Assembly: GCA_030587435.1 (NCBI GenBank)
Contig: JAUQZC010000023.1
Location: forward strand, 1-32,684
Origin: Candidatus Baldrarchaeota archaeon
Lineage (GTDB): Archaea; Asgardarchaeota; Baldrarchaeia; Baldrarchaeales; DXJG01
Length of the DNA: 32,684 bases
Direction: 5' to 3'
Part shown: one piece after another, positions 8,462 through 16,717 of the stretch
Layout: the number at the start of each line of letters is the position of its first letter
Position numbering within the stretch: the first letter of the stretch is position 1
Position numbers and translations under genes: made by a program
Notes under the pieces: generated by a model
The model's database searches: none
Seen by the model: only the letters and a program-made list of their open reading frames with translations
What the model was told of the DNA's origin: nothing

Positions 8462-8998
8462 ATGCTTGTAGGTGAAAAGGTTATTTTAAGAGGTCTAGAG
8501 CTGAGAGACGCAAAGGAACTTCACAAATATATTAATGACTGGGAAATTAGACAATATTTAAACATGTTTTACCCCATTTCGGAAGTTGAGGAAGAAGAAT
8601 TTGTGCGGAGTAGTTGGGAGAAGAGGAAAAGTGGCACTGACTTTATTTTTGCAATCGACGACAAAGAAAGCGGACAGCTTATAGGCACTATTGGTTTACA
8701 TAGAATTGATTGGAAAAATAGAAACACTGAACTTGGAATCGCAATATGGAAAAAGGACTACTGGGGGAAAGGCTACGGAGCTGATGCTATAAAAACACTT
8801 TTAAAATACGCGTTCCATGAATTAAATCTTCATAAAGTATATTTAAGGGTACACGATTTCAATAAAAGAGCTATAAGGTGCTACGAGAAAGTGGGTTTCA
8901 AAAAAGAAGGGATTTTAAGGGAAGTTTTTTGGAGAAACGGAAAATGGCACAACACAATACTAATGGGCATACTTCAAAGCGAGTTTGAACAAGGATAA
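8462..8998 (+). CDS. GNAT N-acetyltransferase, RimJ/RimL-like
   Basis: A 178-residue GNAT protein starting at ATG 8462, preceded by GAGGT. Motifs in order: VILRGLELRDAKELHKYIND at the N-terminus, ELGIAIWKKDYWGKGYGADA as the acetyl-CoA pyrophosphate loop (GKGYG), and KVYLRVHDFNKRAIRCYEKV followed by GFKKEG at the end of the fold. This layout is that of RimJ/RimL-type enzymes, which acetylate N-terminal amino groups of ribosomal proteins, or of relatives acting on polyamines and antibiotics. It is cytosolic with no operon partner. The substrate cannot be named. Confidence 0.88.
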   Translation: MLVGEKVILRGLELRDAKELHKYINDWEIRQYLNMFYPISEVEEEEFVRSSWEKRKSGTDFIFAIDDKESGQLIGTIGLHRIDWKNRNTELGIAIWKKDYWGKGYGADAIKTLLKYAFHELNLHKVYLRVHDFNKRAIRCYEKVGFKKEGILREVFWRNGKWHNTILMGILQSEFEQG

Positions 8999-9039
8999 CC
9001 GCAAAACCTGCGCTATATCCCTTGTAACGTGTTTGCAAA

Positions 9040-9594
9040 TTAATCTTTCTGCTTTAGATGTAATGGCTTAGATACTAAGTATTTGTTTAGTATATCGAAG
9101 TTTATCGTTATGCCTAGTCCTGGTCCTTCTGGTACTTGAACCATGCGTATTCCATTTTTAAGATAACTTCTGATGGGAGTAGCTATGCTTTCATTATAGC
9201 CCCAGTATATTTCTGTTGGCGAATAAGCATCCCACAACTTTATTCCAGATAACCCTGCAATTAAGTGGAGATTTGCTGCCCATCCAACTTCACTTTCCCA
9301 TGAGGTCCCCATATGGCACGGTGTTCCGAGAACTTGACACATTTTTGTTATTTCTTTTATTTTCAGGAGCCCTCTAGTCTTCATTGTTTTTACACTGGCC
9401 ATGTCGCATGCTTCAAATTTAACAGCTGTTAAAACGTCATAGATGGAACGTATGCTTTCATCTAGCATTATAGGTATGTCTGTAGATTGTCTGTTCCCTG
9501 TAGATCGTGCTCCAGTAAAGGTTGCTCTATTAACAACTACTAAGTTCAAAAACTTTTCAACGTGGTCTTGAATAGACTCGTTTTCTATATGTTT
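9040..9594 (-). pseudogene. C-terminal remnant of an enolase-superfamily (MR/MLE) enzyme
   Basis: The open stretch encodes only the second half of a mandelate racemase/muconate lactonising-type barrel: IPIMLDESI (strand-5 metal-site Asp), CDMASVKTMKTRGLLKI (the strand-6 Lys region), then GTPCHMGTSWESEVGWAA and VPEGPGLGI near the C-terminus. Family members are about 370 residues; the capping domain, the K-x-K motif and the first two metal ligands are missing. Reading upstream in frame meets TGA at 9595-9597 with no proper start. The sequence just before the DES motif fits the family poorly, suggesting further damage. It lies beside another broken frame, so this is a zone of gene decay. Substrate of the ancestor is unknown. 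Confidence 0.7.
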
Positions 9595-9606
9595 TCAATA
9601 GTTCTC

Positions 9607-10085
9607 CTACTTCTCTTTTACATCAAGTATCTTCTCAACTACCTTACTAATCTTTCCATAATGATTTATAACATCCTCTAACACTTTAGAAACACCGAGA
9701 AGATTAAGTTTTTAGATTTTTCAACAAACTGTAGGAGATCTAAATCCAAAACATAGTTTTCTGGATCAAAGTATCGCTGAATTCCTAAAAGATTTTTCTC
9801 CTCTTCACGTATCTCTTTAAAATATATATTTGGGCGAGGAAGTAAGAATACTTGAGCTATTTCTTTAAAAACATCTTTATCTGTTACAATTCTTTGATTT
9901 GAATCAGTAGCAATGACGCAGGTTCTCACCGGCTTTTTTAGGAACTTCTTCATTTCATAGAAAATTGCCCAATAAGAGTTCTCCTCGTAATCAATAGAGC
10001 CATCAATGTATAACCTCTCTCCTTTCAAAGCATATTTTCGAGCTAAAGTCTCAAAGGACGTTTTTCGGGAAAATTATCTGTTATT
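9607..10085 (-). pseudogene. Unrecognised protein, frameshifted and without a clear start
   Basis: The frame reading LYIDGSIDYEENSYWAIF onward ends at TAG 9678, but the next frame continues smoothly (NLLGVSKVLEDVINHYGKI, then VEKILDVKEK) to TAG 9607-9609. The switch lies in a run of five A around 9713; six would restore one frame, giving VEKSKKLNLLGVSKV. Upstream the frame stays open to a TAA near 10070 without an ATG or GTG; TTG 10028 is the only nearby start and has no SD. I do not recognise the protein. It is cytosolic, with no membrane segment and mixed alpha/beta composition. It could be a degraded partner of the adjacent enolase remnant or of the methyl-transfer genes. A sequencing error in the homopolymer cannot be excluded. 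Confidence 0.5.
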
Positions 10086-10120
10086 TTCCATCCTAACCCG
10101 ATATAGCTAAAGCTATTAAA

Positions 10121-10783
10121 TTATTCTTTAACCCCGAGTAGTTTCTTGATTTTTTTAACTGTGTCCATAGCATCTGCGCCGTATGCGTCTGCACCTATTT
10201 TCTTAGCCCACTCTTCTGTTACGGGCGCTCCTCCAACAATTACTTTAACAGTATCTCTGAGCCCTGCTTCCCCTAGCTTCTTAATCACTTTTTCTTGGTT
10301 TAACATCGTCGTGGTCATAAGTGCCGATAAACCTACGACATCTGGTTTTAATTCCTTAACCTTTTCAACTAATTTGTCTGTTGGTACATCCACACCTATG
10401 TCTATTACTTCAAATCCATTTGCCATCAAAACTGCGCCGACTAGGCTTTTGCCAATGTCATGGATGTCTCCTTCAACAGTTGCCAGCAATACTTTGCCGT
10501 AGCTTTTGATGGTTTCTTTTCTTTCTTTGATTTTCGGTTCAAGTATGCTTAGTGCAGCTTTTCCAGCTTCTCCAACCATGATAAGCTCTGGTAAAAAGAT
10601 TTTTCCCTCGCTAAACATTTTACCTACTTCTTTAAGAGCTTGCGTTACACCCTTTTCCATTATTTCTAAGGGAGGAACACCAGCGTTTAAAGCTTCCTTT
10701 ACAGCTTCAGTTGTTTTTTCAGGGTCATACTCAAGTATGGCATCTACCACCTTTTTTATTAATTCTTCTGGTGTTTTACTCAA
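10121..10783 (-). CDS. Methyltransferase cognate corrinoid protein (MtbC/MttC type)
   Basis: A 220-residue protein. Residues 1-90 are the helical B12-binding cap (PLEIMEKGVTQALKEVGKMF, then FLPELIMVGEAGKAAL). Residues 95-218 are the Rossmann cobalamin domain with the base-off signature D-x-H-x-x-G (Asp106, His108, Gly111 in EGDIHDIGKSLVG), then LSALMTTT and VIVGGAPV. It would carry the methyl group as methyl-Co(III) between a substrate-specific methyltransferase and a second methyltransferase, here most likely the MttB-like protein (13467-11989) and MtrH (10995-11909). The start appears to be TTG 10783 with no strong SD. A perfect 31-bp palindrome lies 16-46 bases upstream, suggesting tight control. 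No reductive activase (RamA-like) gene is visible in the window. Confidence 0.93.
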   Translation of the reverse strand: MSKTPEELIKKVVDAILEYDPEKTTEAVKEALNAGVPPLEIMEKGVTQALKEVGKMFSEGKIFLPELIMVGEAGKAALSILEPKIKERKETIKSYGKVLLATVEGDIHDIGKSLVGAVLMANGFEVIDIGVDVPTDKLVEKVKELKPDVVGLSALMTTTMLNQEKVIKKLGEAGLRDTVKVIVGGAPVTEEWAKKIGADAYGADAMDTVKKIKKLLGVKE

Positions 10784-10798
10784 AATGAACCCTTCTGC

Positions 10799-10829
10799 AT
10801 TGCTTTAAAAGTTGAACTTTTAAAGCAAT
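10799..10829. promoter_or_regulatory. Perfect 31-bp palindrome upstream of the corrinoid protein gene
   Basis: ATTGCTTTAAAAGTT (10799-10813), central G (10814), then AACTTTTAAAGCAAT (10815-10829): 15-bp arms with no mismatch. It lies between the divergent corrinoid and mtrH genes, 16 bases from the corrinoid start codon. Each arm contains CTTTAAAAG, which resembles an archaeal TATA box in either direction. It may be a repressor operator covering the promoter, or, if transcribed, a leader hairpin. Confidence 0.7.
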
Positions 10830-10994
10830 ATATGAGTGTACTGTTTTGCATTATTAAAATTTTAGATGATGTAGCTGGTAAAGGATTTTATCAAAAATTA
10901 TATTAAAACTATGGTTGGTTAGATAAATTACGTTATGTTGAAAATTGATAAAATAATTTTGTAACGTTCTTATAGGAAGAAAGGAGAAAGAATA

Positions 10995-11909
10995 ATGAAA
11001 TTTGATAAGACGCAGGAAATATTTACCATCTACAATGTTAAAGTTGGCGGACAGCCCGGAGAACTTCCAACAGTACTCATAGGCACCATATTTTATGAAG
11101 GACATAAAATTGTAAAAGACCCGATGAAAGGTGACTTTGACAGAGAAAAAGCTGAAACATTACTTAAAAAGCAGGAAGAGCTCTCTGAAATTACAGGGAA
11201 TCCCTACATGACAGACATTGTTGGATTATCTGAAGAGGCAATTATCAAGTACATAGATTTTGTCGCCGATGTCACTGATGCGCCTTTCCTCATTGACAGC
11301 GCAGCTATGCAGGTAAAAATTTCAGCTGTAAAGTACGTAGTAGAGGTTGGGCTACTGGAAAGAGCAGTTTATAACTCGATATCAGCCCACGTAAAAGAGG
11401 AGGAGTTAGCAGCTATAAAAGAAAATAAACTAGAGGCGGCAATAATATTGGCTCACAATCCTAGAAATGTGTGGCCTGAGGGGCGAATAAAACTTTTAAA
11501 AGGTGACGGTGAGGCAAGAGGCCTTTTAGATTTGGCAATGGAAGCAAATATTAAGAAACTGTTGATAGATGTAAGTGTTTTGGATGTACCAAGCATTGGA
11601 CTTGCTGTGGAAGCCATTAAATTAGTTAAAAGTGAATTTGGTTACCCGTCTGGAGCTGCTCCGCTTAACGCTGTTCTAGAATGGAAAAAAGTGAAAAATT
11701 ATGGTAAAATTGCGAAAAATGCTTGCGCTGCTGGATCGTTGATTACAGCACAAATGGAAGGTGCCGATTTTCTCTTTTATGGTCCTATCAAATACGCCGA
11801 AGTGGCATTTCCAGCATGTGCAATGACTGACGCTATAATAGCATATAGAGCCATAAGACATGGAATTAGACCAAAAGTGAAAAAACATCCATTATACAGA
11901 ATATTTTAA
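10995..11909 (+). CDS. mtrH: Tetrahydromethanopterin S-methyltransferase subunit H (MtrH)
   Basis: A 304-residue protein, about the length of MtrH, starting at ATG 10995 behind an AAGGAG-like site. It is a TIM-barrel pterin methyltransferase: VGGQPGELPTVLIGTIFYEG at the start, DAPFLIDSAAMQVK, YNSISAHV, ILAHNP, KLLIDVSVLDVPSIGLA, then YPSGAAPLNAV and GADFLFYGPI. MtrH transfers methyl between a corrinoid protein and tetrahydromethanopterin. No other mtr subunit is present here; instead it sits between a soluble corrinoid protein and an MttB homologue. That points to a soluble pathway moving methyl groups from a methylated amine onto tetrahydromethanopterin rather than the membrane Mtr complex (inference). 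It is divergent from the corrinoid gene and convergent with the mttB-like gene. Confidence 0.93.
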   Translation: MKFDKTQEIFTIYNVKVGGQPGELPTVLIGTIFYEGHKIVKDPMKGDFDREKAETLLKKQEELSEITGNPYMTDIVGLSEEAIIKYIDFVADVTDAPFLIDSAAMQVKISAVKYVVEVGLLERAVYNSISAHVKEEELAAIKENKLEAAIILAHNPRNVWPEGRIKLLKGDGEARGLLDLAMEANIKKLLIDVSVLDVPSIGLAVEAIKLVKSEFGYPSGAAPLNAVLEWKKVKNYGKIAKNACAAGSLITAQMEGADFLFYGPIKYAEVAFPACAMTDAIIAYRAIRHGIRPKVKKHPLYRIF

Positions 11910-11988
11910 CCATTACCTAGTTTTTCTATTTTATCATCATAGGACTCCAACTTTACGCACAATAATAAAAATTGAAAAACGTATTTGA

Positions 11989-13467
11989 TTATGGTAGTTT
12001 TGTTGCACCATGTTTTTTCAGGATTTCTAAGGCGATATTGTCTAGTTCTTTTCCTACATCTGGTGGTAATGGCTCTGGTTCATGTTCTTTTAGTACTTCG
12101 TCTACTCTTTCTTTAGCTCTTTTTACTATGTCTTTTGCTCCCTTTTCAAGCCAATCTCTCTCGCTACGCGTGTCTATGACGTAAGACGGCATGTATTCCT
12201 CTATTCTAAACCACTTATTAGTGTGTTTCTGAGCTAGGAAATGTCCCTTTGGACCTACACGTTTTATAACGTCTAAGGCCAAAGTTTCTTCGTTTACTTG
12301 GATTCCCCTAAGGAGACGCAAGGCATATCCACATATTTCGTTGTCTATTACAAGTTTCTCGAAGCTTTGACAATTCTCGAAACTTAACATTCCTGGTCCT
12401 GCAATGTTATTGATTCCTGCAAGTGCTCCGAGTATAAGTCCCATCGAAGCTTCTAAACCTGCCTGTGCATCAATGGTTTTTGCATCACTAAGGCCAAGGT
12501 AGCCGTGTGTTGGTAGATCGTAGTATTTACCCATTTGTGCGTAGGCGCAACATATCATTACGGCTTCTATTGCAGCTAGTCTTCCTGTTCCTGTTCTCAT
12601 ATCTAACACGCAGGGAGATCCACCGTATATTACGGGTGTGCCTGGTTTTATCATTTGGGTTAAAACTATTCCTGATAATACTTCGGCGTTGAGCTGTACG
12701 AGCGTTCCTGCAAGTGTTGCTGGGGCTGTTCCACCTACTTGTGGAGCTGTTATAACTTCCACTGGTATTCCGTAGTTCACACAGTCTATTAGGTTTTGTA
12801 CAGTTATTTCACTCCATTCAAGCGGTGACGACACGCAGGCGTCAAAAATTGCTAACGGCCGTCTTCTTAGCTCTTTTTCTCCTCCGAGAACTGTTTCAAG
12901 CATCTTCTTCATGTCGTGGACTCCTTCTATGGTGAAGGCCCCGGTGATGATTGGTTTTGTGGAGTTTTTTAGCACTATGTATAGTCTGTATCTATCTGCA
13001 ACTATTTCTGGTACGTCTGAAACAACCATTGCTGTGCTTTGTGCATGAATATTTTCCATCGCGTCAACAAGTCTTACAAATTGTCTGAAGTCTTCTGAAA
13101 GAGGTCTTCTCATTTCTCCAGTTTCCCTATCAAGTACGTAAAGAGCTGCGGAACCTGGATTGTAGTGCACTTTGTTTTTGGTTAATAGCATGCTGAGTTT
13201 TCCGTCTCTACTGTACATTTTTACTACGGATGGGGCTCTTTTCAAAGCTTCTTTTACTAGGTGTTCTGGTATGTAGACTATTTTCTTATCTTTGTCTACG
13301 TCAGCACCCATCTCGATAAAAATTTTTAGTGCGTTTTCGCTGTTCACCATAATCCCTGTTTCCTCTAAAACTCTAAGAGAGGCTACATGTATTTCCTCTA
13401 TTTTTTCTTTAGAAAGTATCTCTAGTAGAGGTCTATCGCCTATAGGGGAAGTCAAGCAATTGCGCAA
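11989..13467 (-). CDS. MttB-superfamily methyltransferase without pyrrolysine
   Basis: A 492-residue protein of the trimethylamine methyltransferase superfamily: IEEIHVASLRVLEETGI at the N-terminus, VHYNPGSAALYVLD, ITGAFTIEGVHDM, EVITAPQVGGTAPATLAG, GTPVIYGGSP, and SFENCQSFEKLVIDNEICG near the end. The frame is uninterrupted, so there is no in-frame TAG for pyrrolysine where true MttB has it near residue 334; such homologues include glycine betaine:corrinoid methyltransferase MtgB. It probably demethylates a quaternary amine, passing methyl to the corrinoid protein encoded nearby. TTG 13467 directly abuts GGAGG and so cannot use it; TTG 13455, 12 bases downstream of GGAGG, may be the true start. 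The exact substrate is not determinable from sequence. Confidence 0.9.
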   Translation of the reverse strand: MRNCLTSPIGDRPLLEILSKEKIEEIHVASLRVLEETGIMVNSENALKIFIEMGADVDKDKKIVYIPEHLVKEALKRAPSVVKMYSRDGKLSMLLTKNKVHYNPGSAALYVLDRETGEMRRPLSEDFRQFVRLVDAMENIHAQSTAMVVSDVPEIVADRYRLYIVLKNSTKPIITGAFTIEGVHDMKKMLETVLGGEKELRRRPLAIFDACVSSPLEWSEITVQNLIDCVNYGIPVEVITAPQVGGTAPATLAGTLVQLNAEVLSGIVLTQMIKPGTPVIYGGSPCVLDMRTGTGRLAAIEAVMICCAYAQMGKYYDLPTHGYLGLSDAKTIDAQAGLEASMGLILGALAGINNIAGPGMLSFENCQSFEKLVIDNEICGYALRLLRGIQVNEETLALDVIKRVGPKGHFLAQKHTNKWFRIEEYMPSYVIDTRSERDWLEKGAKDIVKRAKERVDEVLKEHEPEPLPPDVGKELDNIALEILKKHGATKLP

Positions 13468-13704
13468 CCTCCATTCCTCGCAATACTGTATCTATAATAC
13501 TTTACCTAAGTTATAATCTCATGTAAATAGTTTGTGGCGTGTGTAGCGATTTCACGGCACTAATATTTTCAGCCAGAAACGGATCGTATTTACTCATTAA
13601 AACAATAAAACTCGCAAAATTACAGAGGTAAGTGATTTTCTTAAGGAAGAGACGGATAGTCAAAATAGAAATAAGGAATTAAGATATTGATATTAAAGCG
13701 GCTA

Positions 13705-14865
13705 TTAACTAACTTTTTCTTCAATTTCTGTTATTTTTATGTTTCTTTTTTCAAGTTCTTCTATGATCTGTTTGTAGATTCTTTCGTTCATACCTAGTTT
13801 TTCCGGTGGAATAACCCCTTTGTCTTCTATTACACCTTTCACTATTAGCTGTGCAACTACAGAGGCCATGTACCCTGTTGTTCTTGCCATAGCTGTTGTT
13901 TTACTGGCATCATCGTAGTAGTCTAAGAGGTAGTAAACGTACTTAACTTTTGATCCGTTTTTTATTCCGGTTACTTCAACTTTCATCGCCATTAGGTCTT
14001 TTACTTTCGGTTTCCTTAATTTTCTATCTAATAGTTTAATTGTAACTTTCTTAGGTACTATTTTGACATTTTCAACGTCAATCGGTTCTTCATCAAAGAA
14101 GCCCAAGTCTCTTAGTAGTTTGATTTTCTCTACGTGCCCAGGGTATCGGAAAGTCTTTTCCCACATGCTTTTAACTCCCTTTATTGTTTCAAGTAATGTC
14201 CTGAGTCCGTCAGTGTAAAATGCTTCAAGTTTACCTAGTTTCGGGAATTCTATGATTTCTAAACCACTTAGTGCCTCTTTTTTGACTAGTTTGCCATCTT
14301 CAATAATCCTTGCTGGTCTCATATACTCGTCTATGAGTCCTTCTACTGACCATGTTATTGTGTATCCCAGCGGTGGAACCGGTGTTATTGGGAGACCTCC
14401 ACACATTATGTGAATGCTTTCAATTTGGTCAAGTCTACTGGCGCCTCTTCCAGCAAGTAAATTGCTTAATCCAGGTGCTACTCCACAATCAGGAACAATA
14501 GTTATGTCTGCTTTGATTGCTGCCTCGTTTAATGTAAGTGGATTCTCCGGCATATAGGATATATCTACCATGCTTACCTTTGCATCTACACATGCTTTTG
14601 CTGAAGTATATCCGAGAGAGCCTGGCAGTGCCCCTACTACCAGATCATGCTTCTTGATTATGTTAACAAGTTCATCGTATTTTGAGGCGTCTGCCTGTGT
14701 CCATGAAACATTCTCTTTACCTATTTCTTCAGCTACTTTTCTAGCCACATCTGGATTTCTATCTGCAGCTACGATCTGGTTCGAAGGCAAGTATCTTGCT
14801 AAGTCTTTTACTATAGCCGAACCTACATTTCCGCAACCTAGCACTAGTATTTTCAAGCCAACCAC
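13705..14865 (-). CDS. Saccharopine dehydrogenase-like NAD(P) oxidoreductase
   Basis: A 386-residue protein. The N-terminal Rossmann domain begins KILVLGCGNVGSAIVKDLAR, with the G-x-G-x-x-G nucleotide loop, and continues with VAADRNP, VVGALPGSLGYTSAKACV and DISYMPE. DCGVAPGLSNLLAGRGAS and GGLPITPVPPLGYTITWSVE match the catalytic domain of saccharopine and carboxynorspermidine dehydrogenase relatives. It would form or split a secondary amine linking an amino acid and a keto acid. The start is GTG 14865 without an SD; a TATA-like box about 40 bases upstream gives a very short leader, common in archaea. It lies upstream of the mttB-like gene on the same strand but 237 bases away, so it is probably a separate unit. 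The substrate is unknown. Confidence 0.85.
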   Translation of the reverse strand: MVGLKILVLGCGNVGSAIVKDLARYLPSNQIVAADRNPDVARKVAEEIGKENVSWTQADASKYDELVNIIKKHDLVVGALPGSLGYTSAKACVDAKVSMVDISYMPENPLTLNEAAIKADITIVPDCGVAPGLSNLLAGRGASRLDQIESIHIMCGGLPITPVPPLGYTITWSVEGLIDEYMRPARIIEDGKLVKKEALSGLEIIEFPKLGKLEAFYTDGLRTLLETIKGVKSMWEKTFRYPGHVEKIKLLRDLGFFDEEPIDVENVKIVPKKVTIKLLDRKLRKPKVKDLMAMKVEVTGIKNGSKVKYVYYLLDYYDDASKTTAMARTTGYMASVVAQLIVKGVIEDKGVIPPEKLGMNERIYKQIIEELEKRNIKITEIEEKVS

Positions 14866-14898
14866 TGAAAGGAGGAATTAAACCACCCAGGCTATAAA

Positions 14899-14909
14899 CT
14901 TTTTTATAC
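14899..14909 (-). promoter_or_regulatory. TATA-like box for the saccharopine dehydrogenase-like gene
   Basis: On the minus strand the sequence reads GTATAAAAAAGT, centred about 40 bases before the GTG start at 14865. An archaeal initiation site 22-27 bases downstream would leave a leader of only about 10-15 bases, consistent with the absence of an SD. Confidence 0.45.
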
Positions 14910-15157
14910 GGTAGCAAAGATAGGAACAAAATAAAAGTGAAATTAAAACATAGTTTACATGCGATTACTATTTAAGCATCAAGTAACATTTTGTGTTACA
15001 AATGAAAAACATGCTACAAAAACTTAATATTTCAATCATCATTTGCAATCATTATAGATTGGTTAGGTAAAATCGGTGGAATAAAGTTTGCACGGCATTA
15101 TTTATAGTTTGGTTTTATTGGTCCTAAGAAGTTTTCATGTAGGACGGTGCTCTCTCC

Positions 15158-16072
15158 TTGGTAAGGTTTCACACGGCTGATAAAAACGAGTTAAAGGACA
15201 TTTTGATTTTCGCCAAGAGATATAGACCGGATATAACTTTGTCTTGGCTTTCAAAATGGATAGATAAAATTGTTGTCGCTAAGGAAAACGGAAAAATAGT
15301 GGGCGCCGCTCTTTGCAGTTTTGGGGATGAAACTTTTATCCATTTCGTAACTGCTAATACTTGGGAAAACTTAGTTGAACTGGTAAGATTTCTGTTAGAT
15401 ACTGCCTTCAAAACTGGTTCAACTAAGATCAGAACTTTTATACCTGCTAATCGGATTGATTTACAGATTTCTCTCACTAAACTTGGGTTCGAGTTTGAAG
15501 GTAGATTAAGAAAATCGATGCTTGATGCTGATGGCAGGCTTATCGATGTTATTTCCATGTGTAAGTGGTCTCCAACTATACCTGAAATACCTATTCATAC
15601 AACTGAGCCACTGGAGTTTTATATAAGACCTTATAAAAGTGAAGATTACGTTAAAATTTTAAAATTATCAAGAGACGCTTTCCCTGGTGAAGATCCGTTT
15701 GAAGATGCTGAGCTTATTGAAGAGATTTCGAAGAAAGACCCTGAGCTGAATCTAATAGCGTTAGATAGCAATAGTAATATTGTTGGTGGAATTTTTGCGT
15801 GGGAGTGGAGTCCTAGAAATGCTTGGATATATCTTTTAGCGGTACTTCACTCTGCTCAAGGCCACCACATAGGTACATCCCTCCTGAAAAAGTTGGAGGA
15901 AAACGCTAAACGCAAAGGTATTGTTTGTCTTCAAGTTGATACCGATGCTGACAATTTTCCTGCCATTCTGTTTTACCTTAAGAATGGGTTTGAATTTGAA
16001 TTTAGGGAAGTAGCTGTACCTAAGCGAAAGGGAAGAAATGTAGATGATGTGATCTTTTCTAAGTCGATTTGA
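15158..16072 (+). CDS. Tandem GNAT acetyltransferase (two GNAT domains)
   Basis: A 304-residue protein. The first half (about 1-145) is a weak GNAT-like domain (KIVGAALCSFGDETFIHFV, then ISLTKLGFEFEGRLRKS). The second half (about 150-300) is a fuller one: FYIRPYKSEDYVKILKLSRD, LLAVLHSAQGHHIGTSLLKK with the acetyl-CoA loop QGHHIG, and DADNFPAILFYLKNGFEFEF. The first half lacks a good acetyl-CoA loop and is probably the non-catalytic partner, as in other double-GNAT proteins. TTG 15158 is the only start after the in-frame stop at 15140 that keeps the first strand; its SD is weak. A TATA-like TTATTTATAG lies about 55 bases upstream. The substrate is unknown. Confidence 0.8.
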   Translation: MVRFHTADKNELKDILIFAKRYRPDITLSWLSKWIDKIVVAKENGKIVGAALCSFGDETFIHFVTANTWENLVELVRFLLDTAFKTGSTKIRTFIPANRIDLQISLTKLGFEFEGRLRKSMLDADGRLIDVISMCKWSPTIPEIPIHTTEPLEFYIRPYKSEDYVKILKLSRDAFPGEDPFEDAELIEEISKKDPELNLIALDSNSNIVGGIFAWEWSPRNAWIYLLAVLHSAQGHHIGTSLLKKLEENAKRKGIVCLQVDTDADNFPAILFYLKNGFEFEFREVAVPKRKGRNVDDVIFSKSI

Positions 16073-16201
16073 ACTCTATTACACTTTTTCTCTCAATTTT
16101 TGTAGGGTAATATAAATGTGTAAAATTGTTTAACCAAAAACTTTAAAATTAATGACTGTTTTTCTACGAAATAAAACTTCAGGAGGTGTAGAAAATGGGA
16201 G

Positions 16202-16717
16202 GTGAATCTGTTTACAAGGAGAGTGAGTGTGAAACGAGAGGTGGAGGTGAAATCTTTCTCGTATGATGTAGGAGAATATTCTGAAAAGGATTTGAGATTT
16301 TTAAAGAATATACTTGTAAATGAGATTTTTAGTTTTCTAGTAGAGAAGATACGGAGATTAGAAGTATCGATTTATACTTTTGCCATGGCCAAGTTGAATG
16401 AAAAACAGAAACTACTTTTGAAAGAGTTGGCGCAAATTTTAGATCGTAACAGAGAGTTAACAATGACCTCGGCAGGTCGAATTCTTTCTTTAAAACTAAG
16501 GTTGCCAGAGTCCACTGTAAAATGGAATCTACGAGAACTTAGAAACATGAGATTGATTATAGCGGGAGACGTAAATAGTAAGGGTACCTCGGTACGTTTA
16601 ACAGAAGTTGGACAAATTATTGCGAGAAAACTGCTAAATAATGGCAATGGAGGCAAAGACCACAGTTATAGTCAGGCAATAAGCTTGATTGAAGGAGATG
16701 ACGGACATGACAGCTAA
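16202..16717 (+). CDS. Winged-helix transcriptional regulator
   Basis: A 171-residue basic protein. Residues 60-150 form a winged helix: ELTMTSAGRILSLKLRLPES as helices one and two, TVKWNLRELRNMRLIIAG as recognition helix, then a short wing and LTEVGQIIARKLL. The N-terminal 60 residues (YSEKDLRFLKNILVNEIFSF) are helical with no known domain. The start is uncertain. The best SD in the area (AGGAGGT, 16181-16187) is correctly spaced for ATG 16195, which is in another frame and ends after 23 codons; GTG 16202 is the start of this frame and lies only 7 bases further. ATG 16384 would give only the winged-helix part. The next gene overlaps its end by 11 bp, so the two form an operon. Confidence 0.75.
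   Translation: MNLFTRRVSVKREVEVKSFSYDVGEYSEKDLRFLKNILVNEIFSFLVEKIRRLEVSIYTFAMAKLNEKQKLLLKELAQILDRNRELTMTSAGRILSLKLRLPESTVKWNLRELRNMRLIIAGDVNSKGTSVRLTEVGQIIARKLLNNGNGGKDHSYSQAISLIEGDDGHDS

Noticed and set aside
11989..13467. Possible pyrrolysine-containing MttB
   Set aside because: The frame is continuous with no in-frame TAG, so the protein belongs to the non-pyrrolysine branch.
14866..15157. Search for tRNA or C/D-box RNA in the 290-base spacer
   Set aside because: Only a weak GTCCTA/TAGGAC dyad and TATA-like boxes are present; no cloverleaf or T-loop motif could be found here or elsewhere in the window.
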